From Bugula neritina (taxonomy: Eukaryota > Bryozoa > Gymnolaemata > Cheilostomatida > Bugulidae): 62,000 nucleotides of DNA. Both the position numbers and the translations under genes were made by a program. The notes beneath the pieces were generated by a model that worked only from the letters and a program-made list of their open reading frames with translations, was not told the origin of the DNA and did no database searches. The stretch is from contig OZ037768.1 of the NCBI GenBank assembly GCA_964035545.1, positions 21,656,819 through 21,718,818 on the forward strand, read 5' to 3'. Of this stretch, positions 1 to 35,000 are shown in pieces; position 1 is the stretch's first letter; the number at the start of each line of letters is the position of its first letter.

Positions 1-2731
1 ACTTCAACAAAAGCAACTTAGCATTCTGAGCTTTTTCATTTTTACTTCATATCCTGTAACATGTTTGTTCGCAGACTTGAAGTGTAGTTGGAGTGGAAGG
101 AGTTGGAATAATACTTATTAGTTATTATAGTTAATAGTGTTTGAATTTAATATTTATGAATATAATAACTAATTTTTTTGATGATTTATTATTTCAATTT
201 TTTTCTATTCACATTAAATAATTATTTTAAACTTAGTTGTATCAAATGATTCAAATCACTCATATTGAAATCAGAAATGAAATATGAAATTGAAAATTGG
301 AAATCAGAAATGAAATTTATTTTGAATATTAAAATTAAATTTAATATGTTTTAATTTATAATTATGAAATAATTATATAAAATGAATATAATTAGCATTA
401 TCATAGTGACAATAACTTATACAGATCATCATTGATTTTAATCCTTGTTTTTTTTTAATTTATAACTACAAGTACAAGTAATGAAGTATTACTATAACTC
501 TATATTCTATAAGTATATGTACAACTATAGCAATATTAATATGTAAGCAGTTATTGTTAAACTTAAAATTAACGTAAATAGTAACATCGTTATTACTATT
601 AATCATAATTATAACGATAATGTTAATTAACATTTATAAATTCTTCATTTTTCACTTCGAATCAGGATATAACACTAACAAATTTACACTTATAGTAATA
701 TAATTTATTTTCATTTTATCATGATCATTATGTTTTAAACGTTTATTTTTAATTTTAAGTGAGTTGCATTGAGTTTGACTTCTTCTAAATCTAATCAATA
801 AAAATAACTAGCTAAAGTCAGACTAAAAGTAGGAGTGAGTAAATTTGATTCAAGCTCATGATGATAATCATAATTCAGCATACTCGTAGAGATAGTCGTA
901 CTTATAGTTATAGATTAACTCATACTATCACTATGACCCACATTCACTGGTAAATGCAGATATATATTTATTCAGAGTGGTGAATAAATTTAATAACAAT
1001 ATCATATTGACATATTAAATATGTCAGGTTTTTATTAATTGTTTTACTTGTAAAATTTTTACTCCTAAATTAAAATTGATGATTATAAAGTTAAACTTAC
1101 TAACGTCTGGTTCAGATTTATTGAATAAAATCAAATGCTGATAGTGAACTATAGTAACATCCTCAGTCACTGTAATGAGCGGACTGTCAATTTATTTCAA
1201 CAGTGGCACTCTGACTCGCTCCCACTAGCGCGCTCACTTGACCATGTCTTCATGGTTTGTTTTAGTTTATTGGTATTCATAATTATGTAACACTGCATCT
1301 CATTAGTTGTTAATTGAATATCAATCTTATTTTCACACACTCATTCACTAACTGAGTCATTGTTATGTAGCAAAGTGAGAGTATGGGGTTGGCATACTCA
1401 TTGTGTTTTTATATTATGCCAGCTTCATTTTAAGACCTAAATCACAGTAATCTGCAACTCTATCAGTACTTGTTAACTGTGGAACATTGACATATGATTT
1501 TATTATGTTTATAGTTGATTAGATGAGATGAATTTCTCCTAATATTTATATAGACTGAATTTGAGATTCAGCAATATGTCATTATAAGTATCTGATTAAT
1601 CAAAATATATTCAATAATTAATTATTCAATTTGTCAGTGCTTAAGTCTGAAAATTTTAATTTAATAAACTAAAATTACATAACTTTTATTATAGATTTTG
1701 ATTTTGAAATTTGACTCACGGCTGCTGGTAATGCTGAGCATGAGTAGAAAACTGAGCCTGGCCACCACTGTGAATAAGTTACTGAGACTGTTTGTGTGAC
1801 TGTAAGTTCTTGTTTCATTTTCATGAAAAGCTAAAATGCAATCTTAAGATTTCATCACATTTTCATGATAAAAGTTGAGTTAATTTTAATGGTTTTTGCA
1901 TTATTATATCAAGCTGAGATTTTTGTTATAAAGTGCTTTAGTTATAATACTATATATACACCTAGCCTGGAGCTCTTGAAAAAAAACATTAAACTAGTAA
2001 TAATTTTTTTTTATAAATTAGCTGATTTTCAAAATTATTGTTACTGTTAATGTTACTATTAGTGCTAATAGCTGTCAGGTAAACGCTATAAAGTTATATT
2101 AATTCGCTAATGAAAAATCTTAAAAATAAACTCACATTATAAAAATTGCTACCTATAGGCAAATAGTATTAATAGGGTAAGCAACTTTGACGGTATTAGT
2201 GTTTTGTCTTCATACAAAATATTTGCAGTTACCAGCACTAATTTTTCAGTTGATAAAACAATGAAATTTTGAATTGTAGTTGAGGTAACTTTATGCTGTC
2301 ACATTTGTTATATATATTACACTTCCGTAACAGCCTCGATGTGAGTTCACATTTTAACGGATTTATTGATAGATTATTTACTATATAATGTATTTTTAGT
2401 AACTCAGTAGTGTATACAGGATTCTGCGTGTATACAATTCTAGCTTTATAAAGTGGAATTGTCAAAAAATATAGACTCGCTATGTTATTGTAGGACAATG
2501 GTCTCTTCTTCATTTTTTGTTCATAAATATTTTTATTTTTGTTTCATATGTGCAATACAATGCTTTAATAATAAGAATATATTAGTAGTAAAAATGTCTT
2601 CATTCTTTTTATTAATACTTGACATAACTGTATTTCTGTTTAGCTGTGGAATTATCAAATCGGTATGTTATCTGGAATGATGCGCTGAACTAGGTGCGGG
2701 TAGTTTAGAAAGTGATAAACTACAGGTTCCA
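1..2731. other. AT-rich upstream region without recognisable gene
   Basis: No open frame here resembles a protein and the longer frames are low-complexity AT-driven ones. Much of it consists of degenerate runs of short motifs such as TAAT, ATCA and TCATAGTGA. A slightly GC-richer patch lies near 1180-1250. The DHX36 promoter and 5' UTR probably lie toward the right end, but no core promoter element can be assigned with confidence. Confidence 0.6.
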
Positions 2732-26142
<23,411 letters not shown>

Positions 26143-26211
26143 CTCCTTAACTATCCTTTCTATAATCTTTAATATATTGTAAAAATAATTTTGTATACTT
26201 TTTGTAAATTG

Positions 26212-26217
26212 AATAAA
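26212..26217 (+). promoter_or_regulatory. Probable DHX36 polyadenylation signal AATAAA
   Basis: Canonical AATAAA about 70 bases after the DHX36 stop codon. The convergent DGCR2-like stop is only about 190 bases further on, so the two 3' UTRs probably lie close together or overlap. Confidence 0.6.
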
Positions 26218-26408
26218 GTAAGTATTGCATAATATTATGTCTTGAAAATATTTCTGAACACATTTAGTTCAATAGATTCATATGCATTAGTGTATATATG
26301 CGGTAATATTAGTCTAAACAATGAAATATGAAGTTAAAAAGAAATATTATGGCTCATTTGGTAATCTCATAACATATAAAGTAATATAATATTACAAGTA
26401 TTCACAGT

Positions 26409-29400
26409 TTATAATAAGGAAGAGTTTCTAAAATGTGGAGTTGGGTTGGACATTCTCTTTATTCTATTCATTCTACGAACTCTTGCATTAAGTCGTTCTG
26501 GTTTCCTGGAGGCAATGTCCAGAAGTTGTTCTTCGCTTAGTCCTACAACTTTCTGCTCGACACTCGCTGCAACATCAGACATTGGCGCGTCACCCTCGTC
26601 TATAAATCCATACTCGGTCATAACAGTCTGCCGGCTAGTGTCAGTGTACCGTCTCAGCGCTATTGGTGAGCTGCCAGCACTTCGACTTCTACCTGCGCCA
26701 CTTTTACCTGTGCCATTTAATCTCATATCAGCAGCCTTGCATTTATTTCCGAGTGGGGTGGCATACGGCGACGTCATTGAGTAGGTTGGCGTCTTCACAA
26801 CGCAGTCACTGACTACGGAATACGGAGACAAACTAACAGGTCTATTAGTGTTTGAGGCTTTATGGTTGGCCATTTGATGGTCAGGGTTCAGCACTGAACT
26901 CTCTTTAGACTGTAGGTCTACGGCCAACTTTTCACACACAGGATATTTCTCTGTGATGCCACGTCCTTTCAGTGAGTCTCCAGTCATCACATTGACCTCT
27001 ACGCCCGCAGACCCTAGGTGTGACAATGATGATTCACTACAGACATCACTGTAACTGTGCAAGTCATTGCATGAGTCACTGATCTCTTCGCTTACAACCG
27101 AGTCAGGAAACGGGTCAGCTAATTCATGACTCACTGGAGTCTGCTCGTCTTTTCTAAGGACAGCCCTAGCCTCAGATCCATAGATATTGTACATACTTTC
27201 AGGAGGGGTAGCAACACAGCCGGAGTTGATCACACCATTCTCAACTGCAACGTTGTAAAAAGATTACATAAATTTATCAATAGAGATGCTATATTAGCTG
27301 AGAAGTATTATTAGAAAGCTTAAGTAGATAGCAGTGAATGTTTATTGATTTCCGGGAGTTATTAGAGCTGTATATGAAACAAGTAGTTACATCCATAGCA
27401 GGAAATTCAACTCAAGTATTTCTTCATCAATACTAAAACAACACGCATGCATATATTAATAATTACATGTTATTACAGTATATGCCCTGAATAGATGTGC
27501 AATGTCATATATGGTTAGACAGCTGAGAGAGTTGATAAGTTCACAGGATGCAAAAGGGTTTATTATCGATAAATTTCCTTTCTTAGAACACTTTTTACAG
27601 AATAAATGTTAGATAATTGTGACCAGTCAGATTTTGTCCTTTGAGGTTCAAGCTACTATATTTTCAAAGTATTGTGCGCAACTAAAATTATAACTTAGCA
27701 TCATTATAACATATGTTTAAGTTGAGTCAACACTCATACATCGCAGAACTTAAAGAAAACACTGAAACCTAAACCTCAGAGACATCTGGTGTGAAGCCTG
27801 TGTTATGAAGAGAAAAAAGTATAGCTAATAGTCGCACACTGTTAAGTCCACAAAACATACAAACTTAGACTAACAAGTACAGTGTGGCAGATTCTACATT
27901 CCAGATATTTAGTAAAAGGCTTTTTCCACTGTATTTTGCAGTGAAAGATAAGTTATAAACTTATATATGAACACATTATTTGATACATGGCAGCAGCTAC
28001 AACCTGGGACAAACTAAATACAGGCAGAATTTCATCTCCCATACAGTCATGCTGGTCAGTCATACAGAACTTACATGAGTGTATGCCTGTGGGGGTGTCC
28101 CCAGAACCCCCCTTGTTTATAGTTGAGTAGGCTGGGGGTGCCGAGTCAAAGCTGGAGCTATAAGGAGGTGGGGCACCAGGAGTATGCAGAGGGCGGTAAG
28201 TGATGTCAATATCTACTTGGTCGTATGCTGCCGTGTACATGACAGCATTACTCGGTCCGCTGCCTCCTCTCAAACCTGCATAAAACACCTGGATATAAGT
28301 GATATGTTTACTTGAAATACGAATAATCATATAATATATGCATATACCTTAATATATATATATAATGTATATAAATATTGAAAAGATATATATATTATCT
28401 AATATATTTAAAAAATATATATTGGAAAAAAAATATATATAATGTAACAAGTGACAATGATCCACCTAAAAGCCCACCTTGTCTGATGCTGAGAAGCAGT
28501 CTACGTCTGCGTAACTTATGCATGACGATGAGGAGGATAATGATGATAGCAATACAGGAAGCTGTCGTGGCAGCAAGACGTACACCGGCTGTGCCGAGTG
28601 CATCTGTACCTACACCAAACAGAGTGTGTTATAACTTTTGAAACATGATTGTTTGAGAATTAAATAATTTAAAAATTTCATATACTAGTTAAAATTTATT
28701 TTGTTTAAATATTGAAAGACAGGGAGAGAGAAAAAATCAGTTTATTGCAATGAGTGCTTTTCAAATACTTCATCAACAAATTGCAATAAATTAGGTTTTC
28801 GAAAGACCACATTTCATTTCATCATCCAACAACTGGATAGTCATTTACTCAACACAGTTCCGTATGCAGGGATTGTCACAAAATTAATTTGCATGTGCAA
28901 TCAGTTAACCTTAAGAGGTTTAAGAAATCTGGAGACAATGTTAGCGCAGAGTTTTAAAAGACCTCCGGCCTACTTACAAAAAACTAGAAGTACTCTGTAC
29001 CAGGTACCCAAGGCAATGCTATAGCCAAGATACTTAGGCTACTCTGTACCAGGTACCAAGGCAATGCTATAGCCAAGATACTTAGGCTACTCTGTACCAG
29101 GTACCAAGGCAATGCTATAGCCAAGATACTTAGGCTACTCTGTACCAGGTACCTAGGCAATGCTATAGCCAAGATACTTAGGCTACTCTGTACCAGGTAC
29201 CAAGGCAATGCTATAGCCAAGATACTTAGGCTACTCTGTACCAGGTACCAAGGCAATGCTATAGCCAAGATACTTAGGCAATGCTTACCCACCTTTATCG
29301 TATGTACCATACGGTGACAAACCAACATTTCGGCGATCAGTAATAGAATAATTCAAGTTCTTATGGCTGTTCATTTGACTGAACGCGCCATAATCCGCCT

Positions 29401-31357
29401 TGTGACTACTCATAGTACCCAGTATGACAAAATGTAAAACTAAAGCAGCGTAGCAAGCGCAGCGGTGTGTTCAGAGCTAGCTATGATATGCTAATTTATT
29501 AATCAGCAGTCCCAATACATAGGACACTGCCGTAATAGATTTGAATCATCATCAAATGATATAAGCTTGCATCAAGTTCATTAGAGAGGGAATTATTGAT
29601 ATTTTGGATGTCTTGTTAATAGAGTTAGCATACCAAGATATAAATAACATTTGCTAATTGCATGTATACATGAATTGTATTGCAAGCATTTGACAAAACA
29701 GCAGCTGAGATAATACACTATATAGATTCATTACACGTATTGACTTTCTCTACTCTTTGGTTTAAAACACAATCTAACATGCTCAAGTGTTCACTGATGC
29801 AGTATAATACACCAAGAATCAAACGCTTGCATGTGATGCTTTTAAATGCATCATCAAGTTTCAGGGGAATTACATTGGTGAAGTACAAGAAATATTTTGT
29901 GCTGGTTGAGGGTTATTCTACCACAAAAGGGAAAGACAACTGCTAAATAAAAACGCAATTAATGGGGAAAGGCCTCGCATTTATATTAGTTTAAACTAAA
30001 GAGTTTTCTAGCTATAGGGTTTTCTAGCTATAGGGTTTTCTAGCTATAGGGTTTTCTAGCTATAGGGTTTTCAAAAATGCACTTGTGGGTTTCAATCTTT
30101 ATTTTAGCGAAACTTCATGTTAAAAATAAAAAAAACTTAATTTCAGTTTAAACAGTCTCAGAACTGAAGCAAATGGCTAAATATTAAGCTACACAGTAAC
30201 AGTGTTGTGAAAATATATACATAATTAATAGACAACGTAGTTTATTACATAGTTTGTTCAAAAAACTTTATTAGCCTTTTTTTAAATTAAAATTGTAATA
30301 AAATGACTATTAATGACTTATCATTGCTATGGAGAACCAAGATTCTCAATATATCTTGTAGAAAAGATCAATAAGAGTATCAAAGATAATTGTTTACAGG
30401 TAAGTAACTAAGAGTAAGCAACTAAGGGTAAGTAGCTAAGGGTAAGTAACTAAAGGTAAGTAGCCAATGGTGAATAAGCAAAAGTAAGTAGCTAAAGGTA
30501 AGTAGCTAAGGGTAAGTAGCTAAGGGTAAGTAGCCAAAGGTGAGTTACTAGAAACATACCATTGTAGCTAGAGATAGGTGTGGTACATGTAAAAGTACAG
30601 CAGGATTTCTCCACTTTCTGAAAAGTCTCACAGTTGGGTGGTGGTCTGCAACAAACACAGTATACCACTGTAGTAATATAGCACTGTAGTAATATAGCAC
30701 TGTAGTAATATAACACTGTAGTAATATAACACTGTAGTAATATAACACTGTAGTAATATAACACTGTAGTAGTATAACACTGTAGTAGTATAACGCTGTA
30801 GTAGTATAACACTGTAGTAATATAACACTGTAGTAGTATAACACTGTAGTAGTATAACACTGTAGTAATATAACACTGTAGTAATATAACACTGTAGTAA
30901 TATAACACTGTAGCAATATAACACTGTAGTAATATAACACTGTAGTAATATAACACTGTAGTAATATAACACTATAGCAATGTAACACTATAGCAATGTA
31001 ACACTGTAACAATGTAGAACACTGTATAACATTGTAACTGTACATTGGGACAGGCAGTGTAGCCTTACATTAAAAGCAAAGACACTGGGTAACATCTATT
31101 AACTTGTAGACAAAGTATTTTCAGAACTATATATTCTATCCTGCTGACTACAACTACTGAGTCATCTATCCCTACAGGTTGGCACCAAACAATAACAGCT
31201 CTACATACGCGCAAGCAGCTGAGAGACACCTCTGCTGCGTTCCATTGAAACATGTACAACTCAGACAGTAGTCGTGGGTCCTCGGGTAGAACTGAGCTCC
31301 GTGGGCGATGGGTTGCCCGGAGCCATCGATACACCCAACGGCATCCATTGAAAACAC
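26409..31357 (-). CDS. DGCR2: DGCR2/IDD-like type I membrane protein, 3' five exons (5' part not found)
   Basis: Exons in transcript order: 31209-31357, 30560-30645, 28478-28609, 28075-28275, 26409-27244. All phases fit, giving 467 residues to TAA. A 10-cysteine von Willebrand factor C domain spans about residues 8-70 (CLSCTC ... CLSAAC ... CCTFTC). A membrane segment near 88-108 (VRLAATTASCIAIIIILLIV) is followed by KLRRRR as a stop-transfer signal. The cytoplasmic tail has PPPY (158-161) and PPAY (169-172), WW-domain ligands, and then a long Ser-rich tail. The order VWC-TM-basic stretch-PPPY matches human DGCR2. That protein also has LDLa and C-type lectin domains upstream, not seen in 31358-44354. 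The acceptor used for the first listed exon (CTGAG at 31358-31362) lacks a pyrimidine tract, so translation could instead start at the ATG at 31348. Human function: adhesion-like receptor, poorly defined. Confidence 0.82.
28985..29290 (-). repeat. 48-bp minisatellite in a DGCR2-like intron
   Basis: Six near-identical copies of a 48-bp unit containing CTCTGTACCAGGTACC and GCTATAGCCAAGATACTTAG. Because 48 is a multiple of 3, a minus-strand frame reads the 16-residue phrase LSILAIALPWYLVQSS repeatedly. It lies inside an intron and is not taken as coding. Confidence 0.93.
30008..30072 (+). repeat. 16-bp tandem repeat TAGCTATAGGGTTTTC
   Basis: Four to five copies within the same DGCR2-like intron (28610-30559). 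Confidence 0.9.
30393..30548 (+). repeat. GTAAGTAGCTAAGG minisatellite
   Basis: About a dozen imperfect copies of GTAAGTAGCTAAGG-like units lie directly downstream, on the minus strand, of the 30560 exon end. They are another array adjacent to a splice donor. Confidence 0.85.
30650..31045 (-). repeat. 16-bp minisatellite filling the intron inside the VWC domain
   Basis: About 23 copies of ACTGTAGTAATATAAC make up most of the intron 30646-31208 and end next to the acceptor of exon 30560-30645. Long minus-strand frames of 114-165 codons are open in all three registers because the unit has no stop; they are not genes. Confidence 0.93.
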
Positions 31358-34300
31358 CTCAGCTCATGTTACTCACTGTGGAACATGACATTAAGATGAC
31401 ATTGAATTATACACGATTTCTAGTATTTTAATGTAATAAGGCTATTGACATGATGTTAATATTTTGCTAAAACTTTCAGTGAAGAGGAAAGAAAATTAAA
31501 AAAATAAAATAAAGATAATAATTATTGTTTCAGGACTGATATATAGTCAGTGTGTTTAGAAAGAGTAAAGAAGACATTTCAAGTCAACTTAGAATTATCA
31601 GCCCAACAATTGATAATATAACGAAGTGAAAGCAGCATCATTTATTCAATTTTAGAAATTTATGTGAAAGTAAAGACCATTATAGGCCTACTGAAGGAGC
31701 AATCTCATATGATCCTCTCCCAGATAGTACAATTTTATCAGCGTTTTCACAATGAGAGGGAAGCATTTGCGTAGCTTAAAAACCCATATATGGTGTATTA
31801 TATAAACTTAAATAAACTTTTAAACTTGCAGCTAATCTCAAAAAACTCTGTTTTACAGTGTGATGAAAAATAAACGAAGATTAAGTTTAGCCATAATTAC
31901 CAGTTTGTTAAGAATAATACACGTAAATACGAAGCAAAATCATAAGTCTATATATAATGCCACATAGTTATAGCAGAATTTTATATAATGTTATGATTTC
32001 GCGGGTTTAATGAAATAGACAAGTAGTCTGCATGCCAATACTTGTAATTGTTGAATAAAAGTCTTTGTAAAATGTTGATTCTAATAGTCTTTATTGATGT
32101 TTCCTCTGCGAGCTCCAGTGTTAGACTGATTTGATACAAAAATGCTCGCCCTTATATACTGCCAGAAAAGTGCCTGCCACGTGGAGGTCCGAAATCGGCC
32201 GAATTCGGAGTTCCCCCCCCCCCAGTTCCCCGCCGTCCGAAATTAGAAAGGTTCCGTCCGAAAATCGGACAGACCCCATCCGAAATCGTACCTTGGTTCC
32301 GAATTCGGCTCACATACTTATTTATTTAACATACAAAGAAAAAGTGGCGGGGAAACATAACTCCAAAAACTATTACAGTAACTTAAAAACAAACAATAAA
32401 AATAGGAAGGCAATTCACAATTATTACGCTATTCACTACGCTAAGAGCTTAGCTATAATTACAATATTTGAGGCATTAGAAAGCTACAAGAAGCTTAGCT
32501 ATAATTACAACATTTAACAGTATTTACAAAGTTACGCCAAGTCCATTATAATAGTGACGCGACATAATTACTAGAGCGTTAAAATCCATTACAATAATAT
32601 CAAATCCAATAGGTATTAGTTATAGTTATACTGAATTAATTTCAACTTATTCAAATTTAAAAAATGAGAAGAATTATCCTGATGAGTAAGTGATAATCTT
32701 AGTTTAATGAGTTTTCAAAATAAAATGAACTATGGAAAATAAATCTCTTGTTGAACATTAGTTAAAGATTTAGCTTAGCCATTATCATTATGATCATGCT
32801 CATTGCTATACAACCATAGATGAGATGTACTTGTATTGTAATCAATCACTAAGAAACTCAAACTGAATTGTGATTATGATGGTTTTGAATATGAAAATTA
32901 GTATTACTATTATTATATAAATTATTATTATTTTTCAAATTATTTAATCTTAAAGTTAAAGTTAATTTTAATCTCAGTCAATGACAATCTGTTGATCTCA
33001 TCGTCATTAATATTTGATTATCACCTCTGTATAACAATAACAATAATCAATATTAATAGAAATTAAAATATCACATTCAATTTTATTGATGATATTCATA
33101 TTGATTGTATAAAATTACATGTATTTGTTTATGAATTTGTTATACTTATAATTATTTATAATTTAAATTATATTGATGTTATAAATATTACATCTTCATT
33201 TTGATTTACTAACACTACATAAATATTAATTATTAATATTAATATTATACCTACTCCTAGTCCTATGAGTATCACTATCAGTATCAGCATGAGCATAACT
33301 TATGACTCTAAGTCTATGGAGTATGGACTATGAAGTATGGGTTAATCAAATGTTATGAGATTGAGTATCACCATCACTATCAGTATCAGTGTGGCTATTT
33401 TAAACCCGCCTATATTTGAAGTTTATGCAGCTTACTTCTCATATAAACTACAATGGCCTTTCGTAACACATGAACAGAGTTTAGCTAAAGTCACTGTAAT
33501 ATACAAATTAAGGCTATGTAAGTGTAACTGAAAGAGTAAGTCAAAGTGGCTTTAGAATTAGTTTAGTAACTTATTTTACTTTGCCTTCAGCGACACTAAG
33601 GGCCCTTTTGTGACACATCAATCGTATGGCGATATTACAAACGGATAATTTTACTAACGATTTATACCTGTAGTATGGAAAGATAAGTCTTACATACACA
33701 CAATAATATGTTGGTGTAGCGTAAATAACATGTGCGTTTGGATATACTTGTTTTCCAAATAATAAGCTTCTTTTTTAACATTTTATAGCTGCTGAACATA
33801 GTTCTTCTGAAAACTTTCTTACCCAAGTCGAAACCATGAAGTTGTGTGAACATATTAGACTACTATCAATAATCCTCTCCAACATTTTCCTTCTATGATA
33901 TAATGCTTTAGCATAAGCTTCTTTTTTTTCTAGAAACTATAACACTGCAACTATCACAGTTGGTTTAAGGTCATTACTTTCCAGATTCAGGCACTGCTTT
34001 ATGTTATATATAAACAGTTTCCAGGAGATAGCTTGAACAGTTTTTGTCTCACATTAATAAATTTTACATGAAAAGATAGCTCTTGCATTCCTCTTTCATA
34101 TACTTTTTTAATTTTTCAATAAAAAATTTTCTGAGAAAGTTGTTGCATAATAAGTAAAATTTTACACCCTCCATGTTCCACTGCTGTAGCACAGGGGATT
34201 CATTTTACAAAGTTTAAATGTTAAACTTGACATTCCTTGATATGTTTTCTCTAATATACTTTCTTTGTTTTTTGAAATTCTGTTTATGCTCTTCACAATT

Positions 34301-34867
34301 TGGTAAAAACATACACCATTTTGCAAGTTTCACTGCAATTTTCTAAATTCTTCATATGGTGGTTCTAGCTACGCTCCTGTGACTAATTATAACATTCCTA
34401 GTAGTTTGCCGCTCTGCGCTATCACAATAACATATAGTACCCTCTCGCACAAATTGGCAATCTATTGGATTTCTGCCAATATAATGCTCCCTGTTTTACT
34501 TTAGCACTCAGCTGAATCATCTCACTATGTTACAATAATATATTGAAAATGCCTCAGCACAACATAATTCTTTGTTTGTTTGGCAAAGTTAATTTCAGCT
34601 AAATCACTTCACTTTACAGTCTTGTCAGTAAATGTCTGTCTATAGCGCAGCAGGTGTACTTTCAGTTTCTCTAATTCACATATAATTATTTTAAGTACAT
34701 TGTATTCTATAAGATCAATTTAAGGTTTAGTCCAGTGTTCAGTATCTAATTATTATGCATGTATGTTGTCTTACTGTTGAACAAAATTTAAAAAAAACTT
34801 TACAATTATAGCCATATTTATTATACATGCGTAGGATTTGCATAAGTTGACAAAAAAAATTGCAACA
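31358..34867. other. Gene-poor AT-rich region
   Basis: No exon with recognisable similarity was found on either strand, although the missing DGCR2 LDLa and lectin exons would be expected somewhere upstream on the minus strand. Degenerate simple tracts (TAGTATTACTATTATTAT, ATCACTATCAGTATCAG) fill 32620-33400. Confidence 0.5.
32180..32310. repeat. GC-rich palindrome cluster
   Basis: An isolated GC-rich patch in AT-rich DNA with repeated TCCGAAATCGG-like words. CCGAATTCGG occurs at 32199 and again exactly 100 bp later at 32299. GTCCGA and TCGGAC form a hairpin at 32256-32270. A run of 11 C lies at 32213-32223. It has the look of a small mobile-element terminus or repeat fragment. Confidence 0.6.
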
Positions 34868-34937
34868 AAACAGGGTTGAACCATGACCACCCAACTCGTC
34901 ACTGACGCATCTAACCTCTGGACCACACTTTTATCGT
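34868..34937 (-). mobile_element. tRNA-like SINE head fragment
   Basis: Read on the minus strand it has an A-box-like GTGGTCCAGAGGTTAG and, about 40 bases on, a good B box GGTTCAACCCT. There is no CCA end and no foldable full cloverleaf, so a SINE head is more likely than a tRNA gene. Confidence 0.5.
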
Positions 34938-35000
34938 TAATGACATGCGCACTATATGAGTAACTATCATTACATAAATATTTCGCGCGCAAATGGGTTA

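Noticed and set aside
28984-29328. 114-codon minus-strand frame with repeated LSILAIALPWYLVQSS
   Set aside because: A 48-bp minisatellite within an intron; it resembles a membrane repeat protein only by periodicity.
30492-31045. Minus-strand frames of 114-165 codons in three registers
   Set aside because: A 16-bp minisatellite without stop codons; all registers are open and the region is an intron of the DGCR2-like gene.
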